NCBI RefSeq assembly: GCF_033807575.1
Contig: NC_084704.1
Location: forward strand, 28,249,968-28,313,967
DNA from: Cydia pomonella
Taxonomy: Eukaryota; Arthropoda; Insecta; Lepidoptera; Tortricidae
Direction: 5' to 3'
Length of the DNA: 64,000 bases
Shown here piece after piece: positions 9,658 to 20,198 of this stretch. A model generated the notes under the pieces. It was given only the letters and a program-made list of their open reading frames with translations. It ran no database searches and was not told where the DNA came from. Positions within the stretch are counted from its first letter, which is position 1. The number at the start of each line of letters is the position of its first letter. A program made the position numbers and the translations under genes.

Positions 9658-12600
9658 TCACAGGCCATATTCTATTGGTAAATCTAATTTTATCAATGGA
9701 GTTATAAATCCAAGAAATGTCACAATAATGTTCTTTGATTTGTTCTTGAACACTAAGAGCAGTTCTTCAGTGTGACAAGGATGTACCATGAAATATGGAC
9801 GAAAGAATAATGGGTGCTCCTGTTGGGTTATAATAGAGTAAAAGTCCTTTTCACTGATACTGAAACAAATTTTGAAAATATTACAAGAATCCTATCACAG
9901 AAAACTAAACATTGTCATTAGCCGGGTCCACACAGAGCGAGCATACGCGCGAGGCAATTTCCTCACGCACAATACGGTCAGTGTAGACGTGCCTCTGCTT
10001 AGGTGGCGCACTCGGGGGAGGAAAACGCGCGTGCCGCCTCGACCGAGGCACGTCTACACTGGCCGTTTTGTGCGTGAGAAAATTGCCTCGCGCGTATGCT
10101 CGCTCTGTGTGTTGAACTGTGCCCACCTATTGAATTGTAGGTAGTCAAATAGACTGCAGAAAAATAGAATCATTTTAAGGTAGAAGTACTAGTGCTCGAC
10201 GCTGCACTAGTACTCGACATGGGCACTTTATGTCAAAGTGACAAGGATTAAGTTCGAATACAGAAAAATCTTCATTCAAATTTAACCTATATTTCCATGA
10301 AATAAAGTGCCCATGTCGATGACTTGTACAGCGTCGAGCACTAGTACTTCTACCTTATTAATAGTTTATGTTACAGTGTATTTGTGAATTCACCAGCTCT
10401 TACTATTGTAACCAAAAATTGTCTGTCCCAAGTTTTAGTCCCAAAATGTCTGTTCCTTCAGGTCTGTCAAACCAGGTCTTAATTTTTTTTTTGAAATAGC
10501 TCAAATGCGTAAGCAAGTCTGTTATCTCTTCCTGCTTAACCTTTTGAATTATTTATGTCATTAACAAAAGTGTCCCTAACACGCCTAGATTACGGGTGCA
10601 AGTGAGCTAATGTAAACTTTATTTGAAAGTATGATGGTTATTTTGACAGCATCTGCTATAACACCTATACTGCCCCCCTAAGGCTAAGAACGCACTGCGA
10701 TTAATTCTTGCGGTTTCAGTCTTGAAAATGCGTGCGCTTATGAAGCATGCCCTACGTTAACACTTTTAGCCACAACCACAAGAAATTAATCTCGGGGATC
10801 TCGGGGCACTCTCAGCCAAACATGTAACACCAAGGGCGGATCCACCGTTGTGGGCACGATGGGCATGCCTAATAGAGTGCCCTATTGATTCGCCGAACAA
10901 AATTACGCCGATTTTTGTTTCGCAGACGCTTTGGCAGAATTTCACTACGCAGGGTAGTCAGTTGGCAACTTGGCATAACATTGATAGGCAGATTTACTTT
11001 TCGTAGAATAATTGTTTGGTAATCGTCACAATTACCTGAGAAACCTTTGGTCAAAATACGATAGGTAGAGTGTTTTTGTATTAATTAGAAATAAGCAATA
11101 GGAGTTTTTTTATCGTAGTTTAATAGGTATGTATCTAAACATGGACTGCAATAATTTGCTTGCGATTTTCAATACATTACCTTTTACGCCATAATATGTA
11201 TATGTATGTAGTATACGAGTAAGTAAAGAGGCCCACTGATTACCAGTTCGCCGGACGATAAAAGCTAAAAATTGCGAATAACTGACAGGCCGATATCGTC
11301 CGGCGAACTGGTAATCAGTGGGCAATTAAGTACCTCAGTAGCTAAATTACTAACTAAACTGTTTTTATTATTAATTTGACTGTCACTTACTTCGAAATTA
11401 AAGGAAAAAAAAAACATTACTCGAGTAAATGCCTGCGGTAATGATTTTCCAACTCAACAAATAGCATAACAATGTTTTTTTGCAAACCAATTTTTAGACA
11501 TTTCCGTATTTCAAAAAAATATGTATATTACCATTTTTTTCATCGAATTATTCGATTTATTCAGTTGCTATATAGTTTATAGGTAACCTAATCAAATCAA
11601 AACATTACAAGCCTAACAAATAATTTTTTTATTTAGTCATTTTTAATAGATTGCTGTCTTTGTTTGATATAAAGCAAAAAGATTTATCTTTAACTTCAAT
11701 TAAATAGTAACTTAACCTAACCAAACAGTCTTTTTAGACAACAGTTCGTTTTTGTGGGGGTCGCAGCTCGTAGCTCTAACCTACCCCGCTTTTCCGGCAA
11801 CAGTTTGTCTTTGTGGGGGTCGCAGTTCTAACCTAACCTGCTTTTCTGGCAACAGTTCGTCTTTGCGGGGGTCGTAGTTCTAACCTCACCTATCCAGTTT
11901 TTATGACAATGATTTGTCTCTCTGGGGTCGCAGATGTAACCAAACCTGCTTTTCTGGTAACAGTTTATCTTTGTGGGGGTCGCAGTTCTAATTTAACCCA
12001 CTTTTCTGGCAAGGTTTGTCTTTCTGGATGTCGCAGTTCGAACCTTATCTGCTTTTCTAGCAAGAGTTCATTATTACGCGGGTCGCAGTTCTAACTTCAC
12101 TTTCATTTTTAGGGTTCCGTAGCCAAATGGCAAAAAACGGAACCCTTATAGATTCGTCATATCCGTCTGTCTGTCCGATTATGTCACAGCCACTTTTTTC
12201 CGAAACTATAAGAGCTATACTGTTCAAACTTAGTAAGTGGATGTATTCTATGAACCGCATTAAGATGTTCACACAAAAATAAAAACAATAAATTTTGGGG
12301 GTTCCCCATACTTAGAACTGAAACTCAAAAAATCTTTTTTCATCAAACCCATACGTGTGGGGTATCTATGGATAGGTCTTCAAAAATGATATTGAGGTTT
12401 CTAATATCATTTTTTCTAAAATGAATAGTTTGCGCGAGAGACATTTCCAAAGTGGTAAAATGTGTGTCCCCCCCCCCCCCGTAACTTCTAAAATAACAGA
12501 ATGAAAAATCTAAAAAAAATATATGATATACATTAGGGTAGACCGGGGACAATTGAAACAATTTGCCGTTAACCGCCTGTGATCGTTATATTTTGATGAG

Positions 12601-15600
12601 TAGAAAGATCTACGCTCAAAATATTTCAAGGTTAGTTATCTGGTTCCTAAATAAAATGTATTTGGATGGTCTATAATCCATAGTTTTTTGACAATAATGT
12701 AATAAAGAGAATGGGGCAGTATGGTTCAATTGACCTCACATGAGTGTCAATTGAAACACTATGTGAGGTCAATTGAAACACTCTAATATCTTCGGCACAA
12801 TGAAAGTACTAATATCTGTTTTAATTTTTTTCATCACTACCTCGGCATACAATGAGCTCATCAAAAGTCCGCAAGCATAACATAAAAATTTCTCAATTTA
12901 TGAGCATCTGAACATCTCGACTAAAAAACTTGAGAAAAAAAAAGAAAATACGACTTTTAGTTGTCTTTGTCGCTGCTACCTTTTAAATTTACCTTAACCA
13001 AAGTAGTTTCAATGCAATTATAAAATATAACGATATAGAATCGCAGAAAACAAGCATAATTATGTTTCATACAAAAGTGCTTGTTTCAACTATAACAATG
13101 TTTCAATCATAACCATTCCCACACACTCTGTGACAACGAGTGTTGCAGACATCGGGATGTAAAATGAAATAATAGACGCAATAAAATAATCAGTATAAAT
13201 TGTTTTATTACGTAAACAAAAACATGGCGATATGCCTATCAAAAAAAAATCCTTAACTCTCTCTGATATAAATTTTAGCAGTTACCTGTTAATAATCATT
13301 TGGTCTATACACAAAAAAATTCTCCAGAATATGACAAAAACTTTTCTGAAAACCGCATCAAAATCGGTCAAGATGAACGCGAGATAATCGTGGACAAACA
13401 TACATACAAACATACGGGTCAAACTGAGAACCTCCTTTTTTATGAAGTCGGTTAAAAACAAATGTTTACATTATCTCGAATAAAAAACTGCAGATTAAAA
13501 AAAACTTCGTGTATCTTCGTATATCTTCAAATAAATGTCAACATTAATAGAATAAACATGTGCATCGAATACAGAACCTTATATTTTGAAGTCGGTTACT
13601 TTTGGGGACGATTAAAACACGAGGACGATTGAAACGTTTCAATCGTCCACAAGCAAGTTGTTTCTATCGTCCCCACACCACGTTTTTCACTTCAAGGTCA
13701 AATATTATGTATAAAAAAGACTCGAACGCTGATCAACGACCATTAAAAACATTCGTTTATTCCTAACTATAACACCAAAATAATTTGATTAGTCAAAATA
13801 CAAGAGTAAAAGAAGTTATAAGAAAATATACGAGAGCACAAATAATTACTTTTTACCGCGAAAAACTGGTTTGGCTCGTGGACACTCCCGTCTCGCACCG
13901 GCGCTCGAGCGCTACTGGCCAAGGATTCAAACATGGCCGACCGCGTGTTCCGAGTGTTACGTCAGACGCGTAGGTATTATAGTTTTCGAGAAATTTGACT
14001 TGTTTCAATCATGACGTGTTTCTATTGTCCCCGGTCTACCCTACCATGCAAACTTCCACCGAAAATTGGTTTGAACGAGATCTAGTGAGTAGTTTTTTTT
14101 AATACGTCATTAAATAAAAATAAAAAAAATATTTTCATCAAACCCATACGTCTGGGGTATCATCTATGGATAGGTCTTCAAAAATGAAATTAGGTTTCTA
14201 ATATCATTTTTTTCTAAACTGAATAGTTTGCGCGAGAGACACTTCTAAAGTGAAACAATTTGTGTCCCCCCCCCTGTAACTTCTAAAATAACAGAATGAA
14301 AAATCTAAAAAAATATATGATATATATTACTATGCAAACTCCCACCGAAAATTGGTTTGAACGAGATCTAGTGAGTAGTTTTTTTTTAATACGTCATAAA
14401 ATTAAAAAAAAAAATCTTCTAACCCACACGTGTGGGGTATCTACGGATAGGTCTTCAAAAATGATATTGAGGTTTCTAATATCATTTTTTTCTAAAATGA
14501 ATAGTTTGCGCGAGATACTTCCAAAGTGGTAAAATGTGTGTCCAAAGTGGTAAAATGTTGAACAAGATCTAGTAAGTAGATTTTTTTTAATACGTCTTAA
14601 ATGGTACGGAACCCTTCATACGCGAGTCCGACTCGCACTTGGCCGCTTTTTATTTTAGAAACAATTCGTTTTTATAATTATTGTTGTTAAAAATAAATAT
14701 ATATATAAATAAAAATAGACTAAACATTACTATGGAAAAAACATCGTTTTGTAACGTTAGAAGTTTGACAAACTAAAAATTGTTAAATATTTTAAATCAG
14801 GTCAAACATTTTGGTCTAATGAATGTTGTTGAATTATTGTTAAGGAAATGATAATAAGTATTGGGTAAAATTGGATTGAAAAATGTACAGCTGGAAAAAT
14901 ATTTGTTGGGAAATGAAATTTGGTTAAAAATATTTTGGTAAAATAGCAATATCCCACAATTCTTCCAATAATGTACATATATTCTGTTAATTTACACAAA
15001 AGCGAATTGAACGGTATGTGAACCAAGACTACCAAACTACAAAATACTTATCTGTTTTGTAACCATTTGGTTAGTCGACAAAAAGTTACATCTAGGTACG
15101 AATAAATTCCTCTGCGAAACGATGTTCGGCGAAACTTTGTCAGGGAATCGATAATCTACTAAAAATTGGTCGGGGAATCATAGACTCCCCCTTATAGACT
15201 TGTGACGTTACACTTTCACGGTCTATCGAGATCGATAGGCTGATGAACGTTCATGAGGGAGATCGTACTCCGTCTCGCACTTGGCCGATTTTCGGGTAGC
15301 TGTGACCACAACCTTTCTTGAGGGCTGGATCCGCGCCTGTGTAACACCACTGGAGTTGCAGGCGTCCATAGGCTGCGGTGATTGCTTACCATCAGGCGGG
15401 CCGTATGCTTGATTGCCACCATCGTGATATAAAAAAAACTCAGTCAAACATTTTTTTGGAAAATGGAATTTTCAATTTTAAGAACTAAAGTCCAATGTTA
15501 GCAATGAATTTTCTTTTGGATAGCAGTATTTTGGCTTAGTAGGGCAGGATAGTTGTCCTTGGCGCTGTGGGCATGCTAGTGACAACGAATTTTGGTGTTC

Positions 15601-16788
15601 TTGGCATTCAAAAGGTTAAGCTGCTGAATCAATCAAGATGAAATATGGTATGGAGATTGTTTCAAGCCCTAGGAAGGACAAAGGATAGTTTTTGTCAAAA
15701 ATCATTATTATCATCATACCACAGACAAAGTCACAGAAAGAAGCTAGTTATCAATAAACCTTGAGTAATGGCAAAGAGTTCTGTTAATGATTGAGTTAGG
15801 AAGGATGGTGCAAAAAGTTTAAGTTACTTTGGGGACAAGGTACTAGATGGAGGCACAGAATAAGTAATAGTACTACCATACACTAAAGAAACTTCCAACA
15901 ATGGACCCGGGTACATCCTTACACTATGTCCACAAGAGAGGTATGGGCATTGTGAGTGTCGTCTAGCTTAGTGTGGTAGGGCACAGCACAGTGGATGTAT
16001 TCCAGATCTAAAGCAGAGCCCAACTGGGGAACTACCTCCGCCTTACAGAAAACCGCAGCCAATTAACACTAGACTCTACTCATAGTGTTGTGTTCCTGGT
16101 GAGTAAGGTTGCCAGAGCTCCACAAGTGGAGGGAGGGTTGTTAGGGTCGGCAACGCATATGGAACTCCTCTGGAGACAGACTGCTTACCATATGCTTTTT
16201 TGCCACCTAGTATAAAAAAAACTGAAGTTTGACAATGATTCAGGGATGAATCATGCTGTCCCTTTCTTATGTATGGTATTATACCTTTTGGCTATTTAGG
16301 GTTGTCAAAATTCAAGTCATTATCTTATCTGTTGTCATACATGCAAAGGGAAGTCAAGTTGTGCCAACCCTAATAATTGCTTGGAGCAATGCTGAGCCCA
16401 ATGGAGCCGAGAATGACCGAAAGGAACAGTTTCGCCCCCCTGGTGGAGGGTATGATTGTAAACAACCCAACCAAATCAAATTCTAATTTTACCTGATAAA
16501 AGACATTTGTCTTATTCTCTCCAAAGTCAGTAGGGCTCCTGTTGAGTTCCAAACATTAAAACTAAATGATGGTACTCCATAGCTATGGTTGTAAAATATG
16601 ACATATTCAGTTTTTAGAAGAGTGGAATCACCTGTTCCCTCACACACTTTAAAGCTCTCTTTCTTGAGATATGTCTTACTTTTATCTTCTTGTAGTTGCA
16701 ACAGTTGCCATCCGTCGTTTATATTTTGCGATATTTTTAAAAACTCTTCAGCAGCATTGATAAAATCGTCATAAGATATTGCCCTCAT
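9658..16788 (-). CDS. ATG10: ATG10, autophagy E2-like conjugating enzyme (two exons)
   Basis: ATG10 is the E2-like enzyme that joins ATG12 to ATG5 in the cytosol during autophagosome formation. Exon 1 is 16788-16493 (ATG start) and exon 2 is 9859-9658 (stop TGA). The donor ATCAG|GTAAAA and acceptor TTTCAG|T share one split Ser codon, so the frame closes exactly to 165 residues. Exon 1 contains SYGVPSFSFNVWNSTGALLT, the conserved Atg3/Atg10 core strand region. Exon 2 contains ITQQEHPLFFRPYFMVHPCH, where Cys127 in HPC is the expected catalytic cysteine, and ends in the hydrophobic FITPLIKLDLPIEYGL typical of ATG10. The first in-frame ATG was chosen; upstream codons are open but have no ATG. The 6.6 kb intron contains two AGGGTTCC/fold-back regions and a minisatellite. 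Length is like yeast Atg10 and shorter than human. No breaks are seen. Confidence 0.88.
9921..10126. repeat. Long palindromic element, family P1 copy 1
   Basis: The arm GGGTCCACACAGAGCGAGCA...GCGCGAGGCAATTT...CTCACGCAC (9923-9972) is inverted at 10070-10111, with a GC-rich centre whose halves also pair (ACGTGCCTC / GAGGCACGT). It is about 200 bp of near-continuous hairpin. Copies 2 and 3 are at 23719-23903 and 32781-32991. TA at the boundaries hints at TA target duplication. It lies 60 bp inside the ATG10 intron acceptor. Confidence 0.85.
10176..10358. repeat. Fold-back element with ~55 bp arms
   Basis: AAGGTAGAAGTACTAGTGCT at 10177 is inverted as AGCACTAGTACTTCTACCTT ending near 10355. Inner parts CATGGGCACTTTA and TAAAGTGCCCATG also pair. 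Single copy in this window. Confidence 0.8.
10359..11734. other. ATG10 intron, no gene; one perfect hairpin
   Basis: No coding sequence is supported. It contains the perfect 30 bp inverted repeat listed separately (11231-11323). The rest is AT-rich unique-looking sequence. Confidence 0.5.
11231..11323. repeat. Perfect 30 bp inverted repeat with 33 bp loop
   Basis: 11231-11260 (starting GCCCACTGATTACCAGTTCG) is exactly complementary to 11294-11323 (ending AACTGGTAATCAGTGGGC). With no mismatches it is either a young miniature element or under homogenising repair. It sits in the ATG10 intron. Confidence 0.9.
11735..12110 (+). repeat. Minisatellite, seven units of 50-60 bp
   Basis: Unit landmarks are TGGCAACAGTT, GTCTTTGTGGGGGTCGCAG and TTCTAACCTAACCTGC. 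They recur at about 11742, 11801, 11853, 11911, 11961, 12012 and 12063. The array ends exactly where AGGGTTCC element copy B begins. The same unit in reverse orientation occurs at 20514-20670. Confidence 0.88.
12111..14651 (+). mobile_element. AGGGTTCCGTAG-type element, copy B, interrupted
   Basis: Same ends and internal tandem units as copy A: starts AGGGTTCCGTAGCC at 12111 and finishes GACTCGCACTTGGCCGC near 14646. A separate TA-flanked transposon (12536-14041) is inserted in one internal unit; removing it and one TA restores the uninterrupted unit sequence. Lies in the ATG10 intron. Confidence 0.85.
12536..14041. mobile_element. DNA transposon with GGGTAGACCGGGGACAAT ends and TA duplication
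   Basis: 24 bp terminal inverted repeats (GGGTAGACCGGGGACAATTG at left; the inverse with one mismatch, TATTGTCCCCGGTCTACCC, at right) are flanked by TA at 12534-12535 and 14042-14043. The host repeat unit reads ...CATTACC..., so TA is the target duplication, as in the Tc1/mariner/pogo superfamily. The motif CAATTGAAAC/CGATTGAAAC recurs inside (around 12552, 12737, 12770, 13626), including a perfect 26 bp palindrome at 13623-13648 centred on GAAACGTTTC. No transposase was recognised; a 62-codon ORF near 13785-13973 has no clear family. About 13300-13460 is probably a nested common repeat ending GAAGTCGGTTAAA. Most likely non-autonomous. Confidence 0.82.
14652..15215. other. ATG10 intron, AT-rich, nothing recognised
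   Basis: AT-rich sequence; the minus-strand ORF at 14802-15035 has no recognisable motif and looks fortuitous. Confidence 0.45.
15216..15430 (-). repeat. Common repeat GGTGGCAAxCAAGCATACGG family, partial
   Basis: Contains GGAGTTGCAGGCGTCCATAG, CTTACCATCAGGCGGGCC and TATGCTTGATTGCCACC, followed by a TATAAAAAAAACT tail. Other copies in the window: 16135-16220, 41705-41965 (full fold-back form), 47745-47805 and 49550-49668. Short ORFs over it are not genes. Confidence 0.75.
15590..15760 (+). repeat. Interspersed repeat ending AAGCTAGT
   Basis: AAGCCCTAGGAAGGACAAAGGATAG-like text (cut here into shorter words: CCTAGGAAGGACA, AGGATAGTTTTT) and the end GAAGCTAGT match 56243-56415 (CCTGGGAAGGACATAGGATT ... 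GCAGAAGCTAGT). The CTAG-T end is compatible with a Helitron 3' terminus, but that is inference only. Confidence 0.5.
16135..16220 (-). repeat. GGTGGCAAxCAAGCATACGG family, short copy
   Basis: TTAGGGTCGGCAACGCATAT, then CTCCTCTGGAG and CTTACCATATGCTTTTTTGC. Degenerate copy of the family listed at 15216-15430. Confidence 0.7.
16220..16450. repeat. Dispersed repeat shared with 55916-56165
   Basis: Shared words include GAAGTTTGACA, GTTGTCAAAATTCAAGTCAT, TATCTTATCTGT, CAAGTTGTGCCAACCCTAAT and GAGCCGAGAA...CCGAAAGGA. It ends about 45 bp from the ATG10 exon 1 donor. Confidence 0.75.
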
Positions 16789-16913
16789 ACTGTACAAGTC
16801 ATAATGAAAGCAAATTTGTTTCAAGAAACTAGTGTTATATGGGGCAAAACTCGAAAACACAACGACTTCGACATAGGGTAACAAACAAAGAGCATATATA
16901 TATAATCACTACG

Positions 16914-17505
16914 CAGTGTTGTCACATACAATTTTGCCGAAATGGTAGAACAGGGTGCAAAAATAGGTAGAAATGGGTGGAATTTAAAATGAAAAATAGG
17001 TAGATCTACCTCTCAATAGAAGTATAAGTTTGTCAAAGGGCTATCTCATTTCAAACATAGACAGAGGGAGTCACACTATCTTTGTCTTACACTAGTACTA
17101 GCATCCAAAAGAAAAGGATGAGTATAGTTTTTTTTGTTCTTATTTACTGACAAATTGGTTCGACCAACTATACATTTTTATGATTAAAATGTTTTGAATT
17201 ATTTATAAGTTTTTAATATTGTGACGTTAGTACACGTGTTCATTAAAGAAATTGAAACATAAGTTAGGATTTCCATTGTTTGTAGGTAATAAACCTGCTT
17301 GTATAATCTGTTTCTTTGGCAAGTTTTCATTAAATCAAATCTAAATTCGGTAGAAATTAGGTAATGTTCCGTCACATGTATTGAAAATTGCTTACAATTG
17401 TACCATTTTGAAAAATAGGTAGATTTCAGGCCGAGGGAGGTAGATAGGTAGAACGCAGGTAAAATAGGTAGATCTACCAAAAAGTAGGTAGATGTGACAA
17501 CACTG
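16914..17505. mobile_element. Non-autonomous hAT-type element with 8 bp target duplication
   Basis: Ends CAGTGTTGTCACAT and ATGTGACAACACTG are exact inverses, flanked on both sides by TCACTACG (16906-16913 and 17506-17513). An 8 bp duplication and CAG-starting terminal repeat fit the hAT superfamily. The paralogous stretch at 21533-21550 reads straight through ATCACTACGTTTT, showing the empty site. The interior has many AAATAGGTAGA words and no transposase. Confidence 0.9.
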
Positions 17506-17838
17506 TCACTACGTTTTAAGAGACGGGACTTCCATACTGGCGAGTGGAATCAGTTTGTTTCGCAAATCATTACCAAAATATACGACAAAGAACTGTCAAA
17601 GAACCATAGTACCAACATAAGCGATTTAAATAGTGTAGTACGCTACACGTTTGAGATTCTTATCGATATCACTAAAATGGGGAGGGTTGAAACATAGGCA
17701 CCTGTCTACAAATTTTGTACTCGAAATCAGGTTAGCATCGAGTCCACATTTAAGTTGTATGTTATATAGTGGATAGTTCTTTGAGTGGACTAATATCTGG
17801 TCGGGCTTAATGTGGACCCGAATTATTTTAATACAGTT

Positions 17839-18851
17839 TTAAGTCGTGTTTTTTTTATTAAAAGCTTTATTTTCAAAATGATCTGCACATACATGTTTCA
17901 ATAAATGTAACTTTTCGTTGGGAAGATGTATCAGGTCTTCGTTCCCAACAAATTTGACCCACTGCCTGCATCTGAAAACATACACCCTTGGACAAGCATG
18001 ACTTTATTTACAGTTTATATTCCAAGTGAGATGATCAACTGATTATTTAGCGCTAATATGCATCTATAAATCATGTTTTTCGGCATCCAGTTATCAACAA
18101 CCCTTTATCAATGCTTTAACTTTTTATGTATTTATATGTCTGTTAATCATGCGAACCGGTCTGGCTTAGTTAGCAGTGACCCTGCCTATGAAGCCGATGG
18201 TCCCAGGTTCAAATCCTGGAACGGGCATTTATTAGTATGAGGCATGGGTGTTTTCTATGTATTTATAAATACTTATATATTAGGTATATGTAAATATATA
18301 TATATATATATATATATATAGTTGTCTAAGTACCCGCAACACATGCCATGCATACTTCATACTTTAGTACTAAGTAAGTCAATTTGTGTAATCATGTCCT
18401 ATAAAATTTCTTTATTTATCATAAAAACAGAGATTATTTTTTTACATTTTAGGTTAATTGATTAAATAATGACTAGATAAAAAAATATATGTTAACTAAT
18501 GACCATTAATGCATAAGTTATTAATAATTTATGCATTATTAATTATGGTCATATTGCATGCAAGTTCTCAGGAAATTTCACATATTTAATTAAATTATTT
18601 ACAGTGATATACAAATAAAACTACAGTCGATATAGTACATCCCTAGTTCATAACGAAAAAGAATATAAAATATCTAATTTTCGATGTGTTTATAGCCTGC
18701 TGACCCAAAATAAGGTCAAAAGTATCTAAAGCAATACTTACCGATCTTCATCCAAGGGAAATTTCGCCATAAAATCCCTTTTTTCGTGATTTTCTCGAGT
18801 GGCTCGCTTGCCACATATTTCACACTTAGTAAACCGTTTTCTCGCTGGCAT
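17839..18851 (-). CDS. Small THAP zinc-finger protein (two exons)
   Basis: Exon 1 is 18851-18742 and exon 2 is 17971-17839 (stop TAA). Donor GATCG|GTAAGT and acceptor TTTTCAG|A share an Arg codon, giving 80 residues. The protein starts MPARKRFTKCEICGKRATRE, with KFPLDEDR, CRQWVKF and HVCADHF following. This is the THAP C2CH pattern: Cys10, Cys13, then 51 residues to Cys65 and His68, with the invariant Pro (KFP), Trp41 and Phe69. THAP domains bind DNA sequence-specifically in the nucleus and also occur in P-element transposases. The usual AVPTIF end of the domain is missing; the frame stops soon after His68. Beyond that TAA the same frame stays open for about 70 codons. An ATG 30 bp upstream (18881) is an alternative start. 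A broken duplicate lies at 21527-22110. It may be a decaying gene or one needing a further exon. Confidence 0.68.
18154..18420 (+). repeat. tRNA-derived SINE
   Basis: The head ACCGGTCTGGCTTAGTTAGC ... CCTGCCTATGAAGCCGATGG and AGGTTCAAATCCTGG resembles a tRNA with a B box. It is followed by the body GGGTGTTTTCTATGTATTTA, a (TA)n tract at 18293-18320 and the tail GTCAATTTGTGTAATCATGT. The same unit occurs inverted at 61375-61680. Lies in the intron of the THAP gene. Confidence 0.87.
18293..18320. repeat. (TA)n microsatellite in SINE
   Basis: About 14 TA repeats at the site where the other SINE copy has a shorter ATATATATAATATATATAAT tract. Confidence 0.9.
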
Positions 18852-20198
18852 TATAACAAACTCGCTCTTTATTCTGATCATGGTTGACTATTTTTGATTT
18901 TTTCACTAAATAATAAAAAAATTACACGAAATACCCGAACAAAACTTTTTTGTTCCTAGTTGCTAGTTGCGTTCCTAGTTACAGTCCAACGTCAAAAATT
19001 ATACGAATTTCGATTTCATTATACGAAAACGATTATACCCGATTTTTTTAATACTTCAAAAACCGTCTTGTATTTAGTAAGTAGTAACTAAAATCTCTGA
19101 ATAAGTGCGCCGACACACAGCACAAAAAAGTAAAACACGTCTCACATATTAACAAACACCCAGCATATAGAACACCAAACCGATCAAATGGTGAGTCTAA
19201 AGAGAAAAAAAGCGGCCAAGTGCGAGTCGGACTCGCCCATGAAGGGTTCCTTTATGACGTATTAAAAAAACTACTTCCTAGATCTCGTTCAACATTTTAC
19301 CACTTTGGACACACATTTTACCACTTTGGTAGTGTCTCTCGCGCAAACTATTCAGTTTAGAAAAAAATGATATTAGAAACCTAAATATCATTTTTGAAGA
19401 CCTATCCATGGATACCCCACACGTATGGGTTTGATGAAAAAAAATATATATATTTTTATTTTATGACATTAAAAAAACTACTTACTAGATCTCGTTCAAA
19501 CCAATTTTTGGTGAAAGTTTGCATCGTAATGTAATTTTTTTTTTTAGATTTTTTATTCTGTTATTTTAGAAGTTACAGGGGGTGGGGACACACATTTTTT
19601 CACTTTGGAAGTGTCTCTCGCGCAAACTATTCACTTTAGAAAAAAATTATATTAGGAACCTAAATATCATTTTTGAAGACCTATCCATAGATACCCCACA
19701 CGTATGGGTTTGACGAAAAAAATTTTTTTTTTTAATTTTATGACGTATTAAAAAAAACTACTCACTAGATCTCGTTCAAACCAATTTTCGGTGGAAGTAT
19801 GTATCGTAATGTATATCATATATTTTTTTTAGATTTTTCATTTTGTTATTTTAGAAGTTACAGGGGGGGGGGACACACTTTTTTTCAATTTGGAAGGTTC
19901 TCTCGCGCAAACTATTCAGCTTAGAAAAAAATTATATTAGAAACCTTAATATCAGTTTTGAATACCTATCCATAGATACCCCACATGTATGGGTATGATG
20001 CAAAAAAATAAATTTTTAAATTTCATGACGTATTAAAAAAAAACTACTTACTAGATCTCGTTCAAACCAATTTTCGGTGGAAGTTTACATGGCAATGTAT
20101 ATCATATATTTTTTTTTAGAATTTTCATTCTGTTATTTTAGAAGTTACGGGGGGGGGGGGGACACCTATTTTTACCACTTTGGAAATGTCTCTCGCGC

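Noticed and set aside
12061..12561. Minus-strand ORFs in the AGGGTTCC elements (also at 5432, 21214 and 21257)
   Set aside because: The frames recur only because the repeat recurs and read the hairpin and homopolymer tracts; no protein family.
17494..17697. 67-codon plus-strand ORF after the hAT-type insertion
   Set aside because: The duplicate at 21530-21730 breaks this frame, and the first codons come from the inserted element.
18154..18235. tRNA gene
   Set aside because: The tRNA-like head is continuous with a conserved body also seen at 61375-61680, so it is a SINE.
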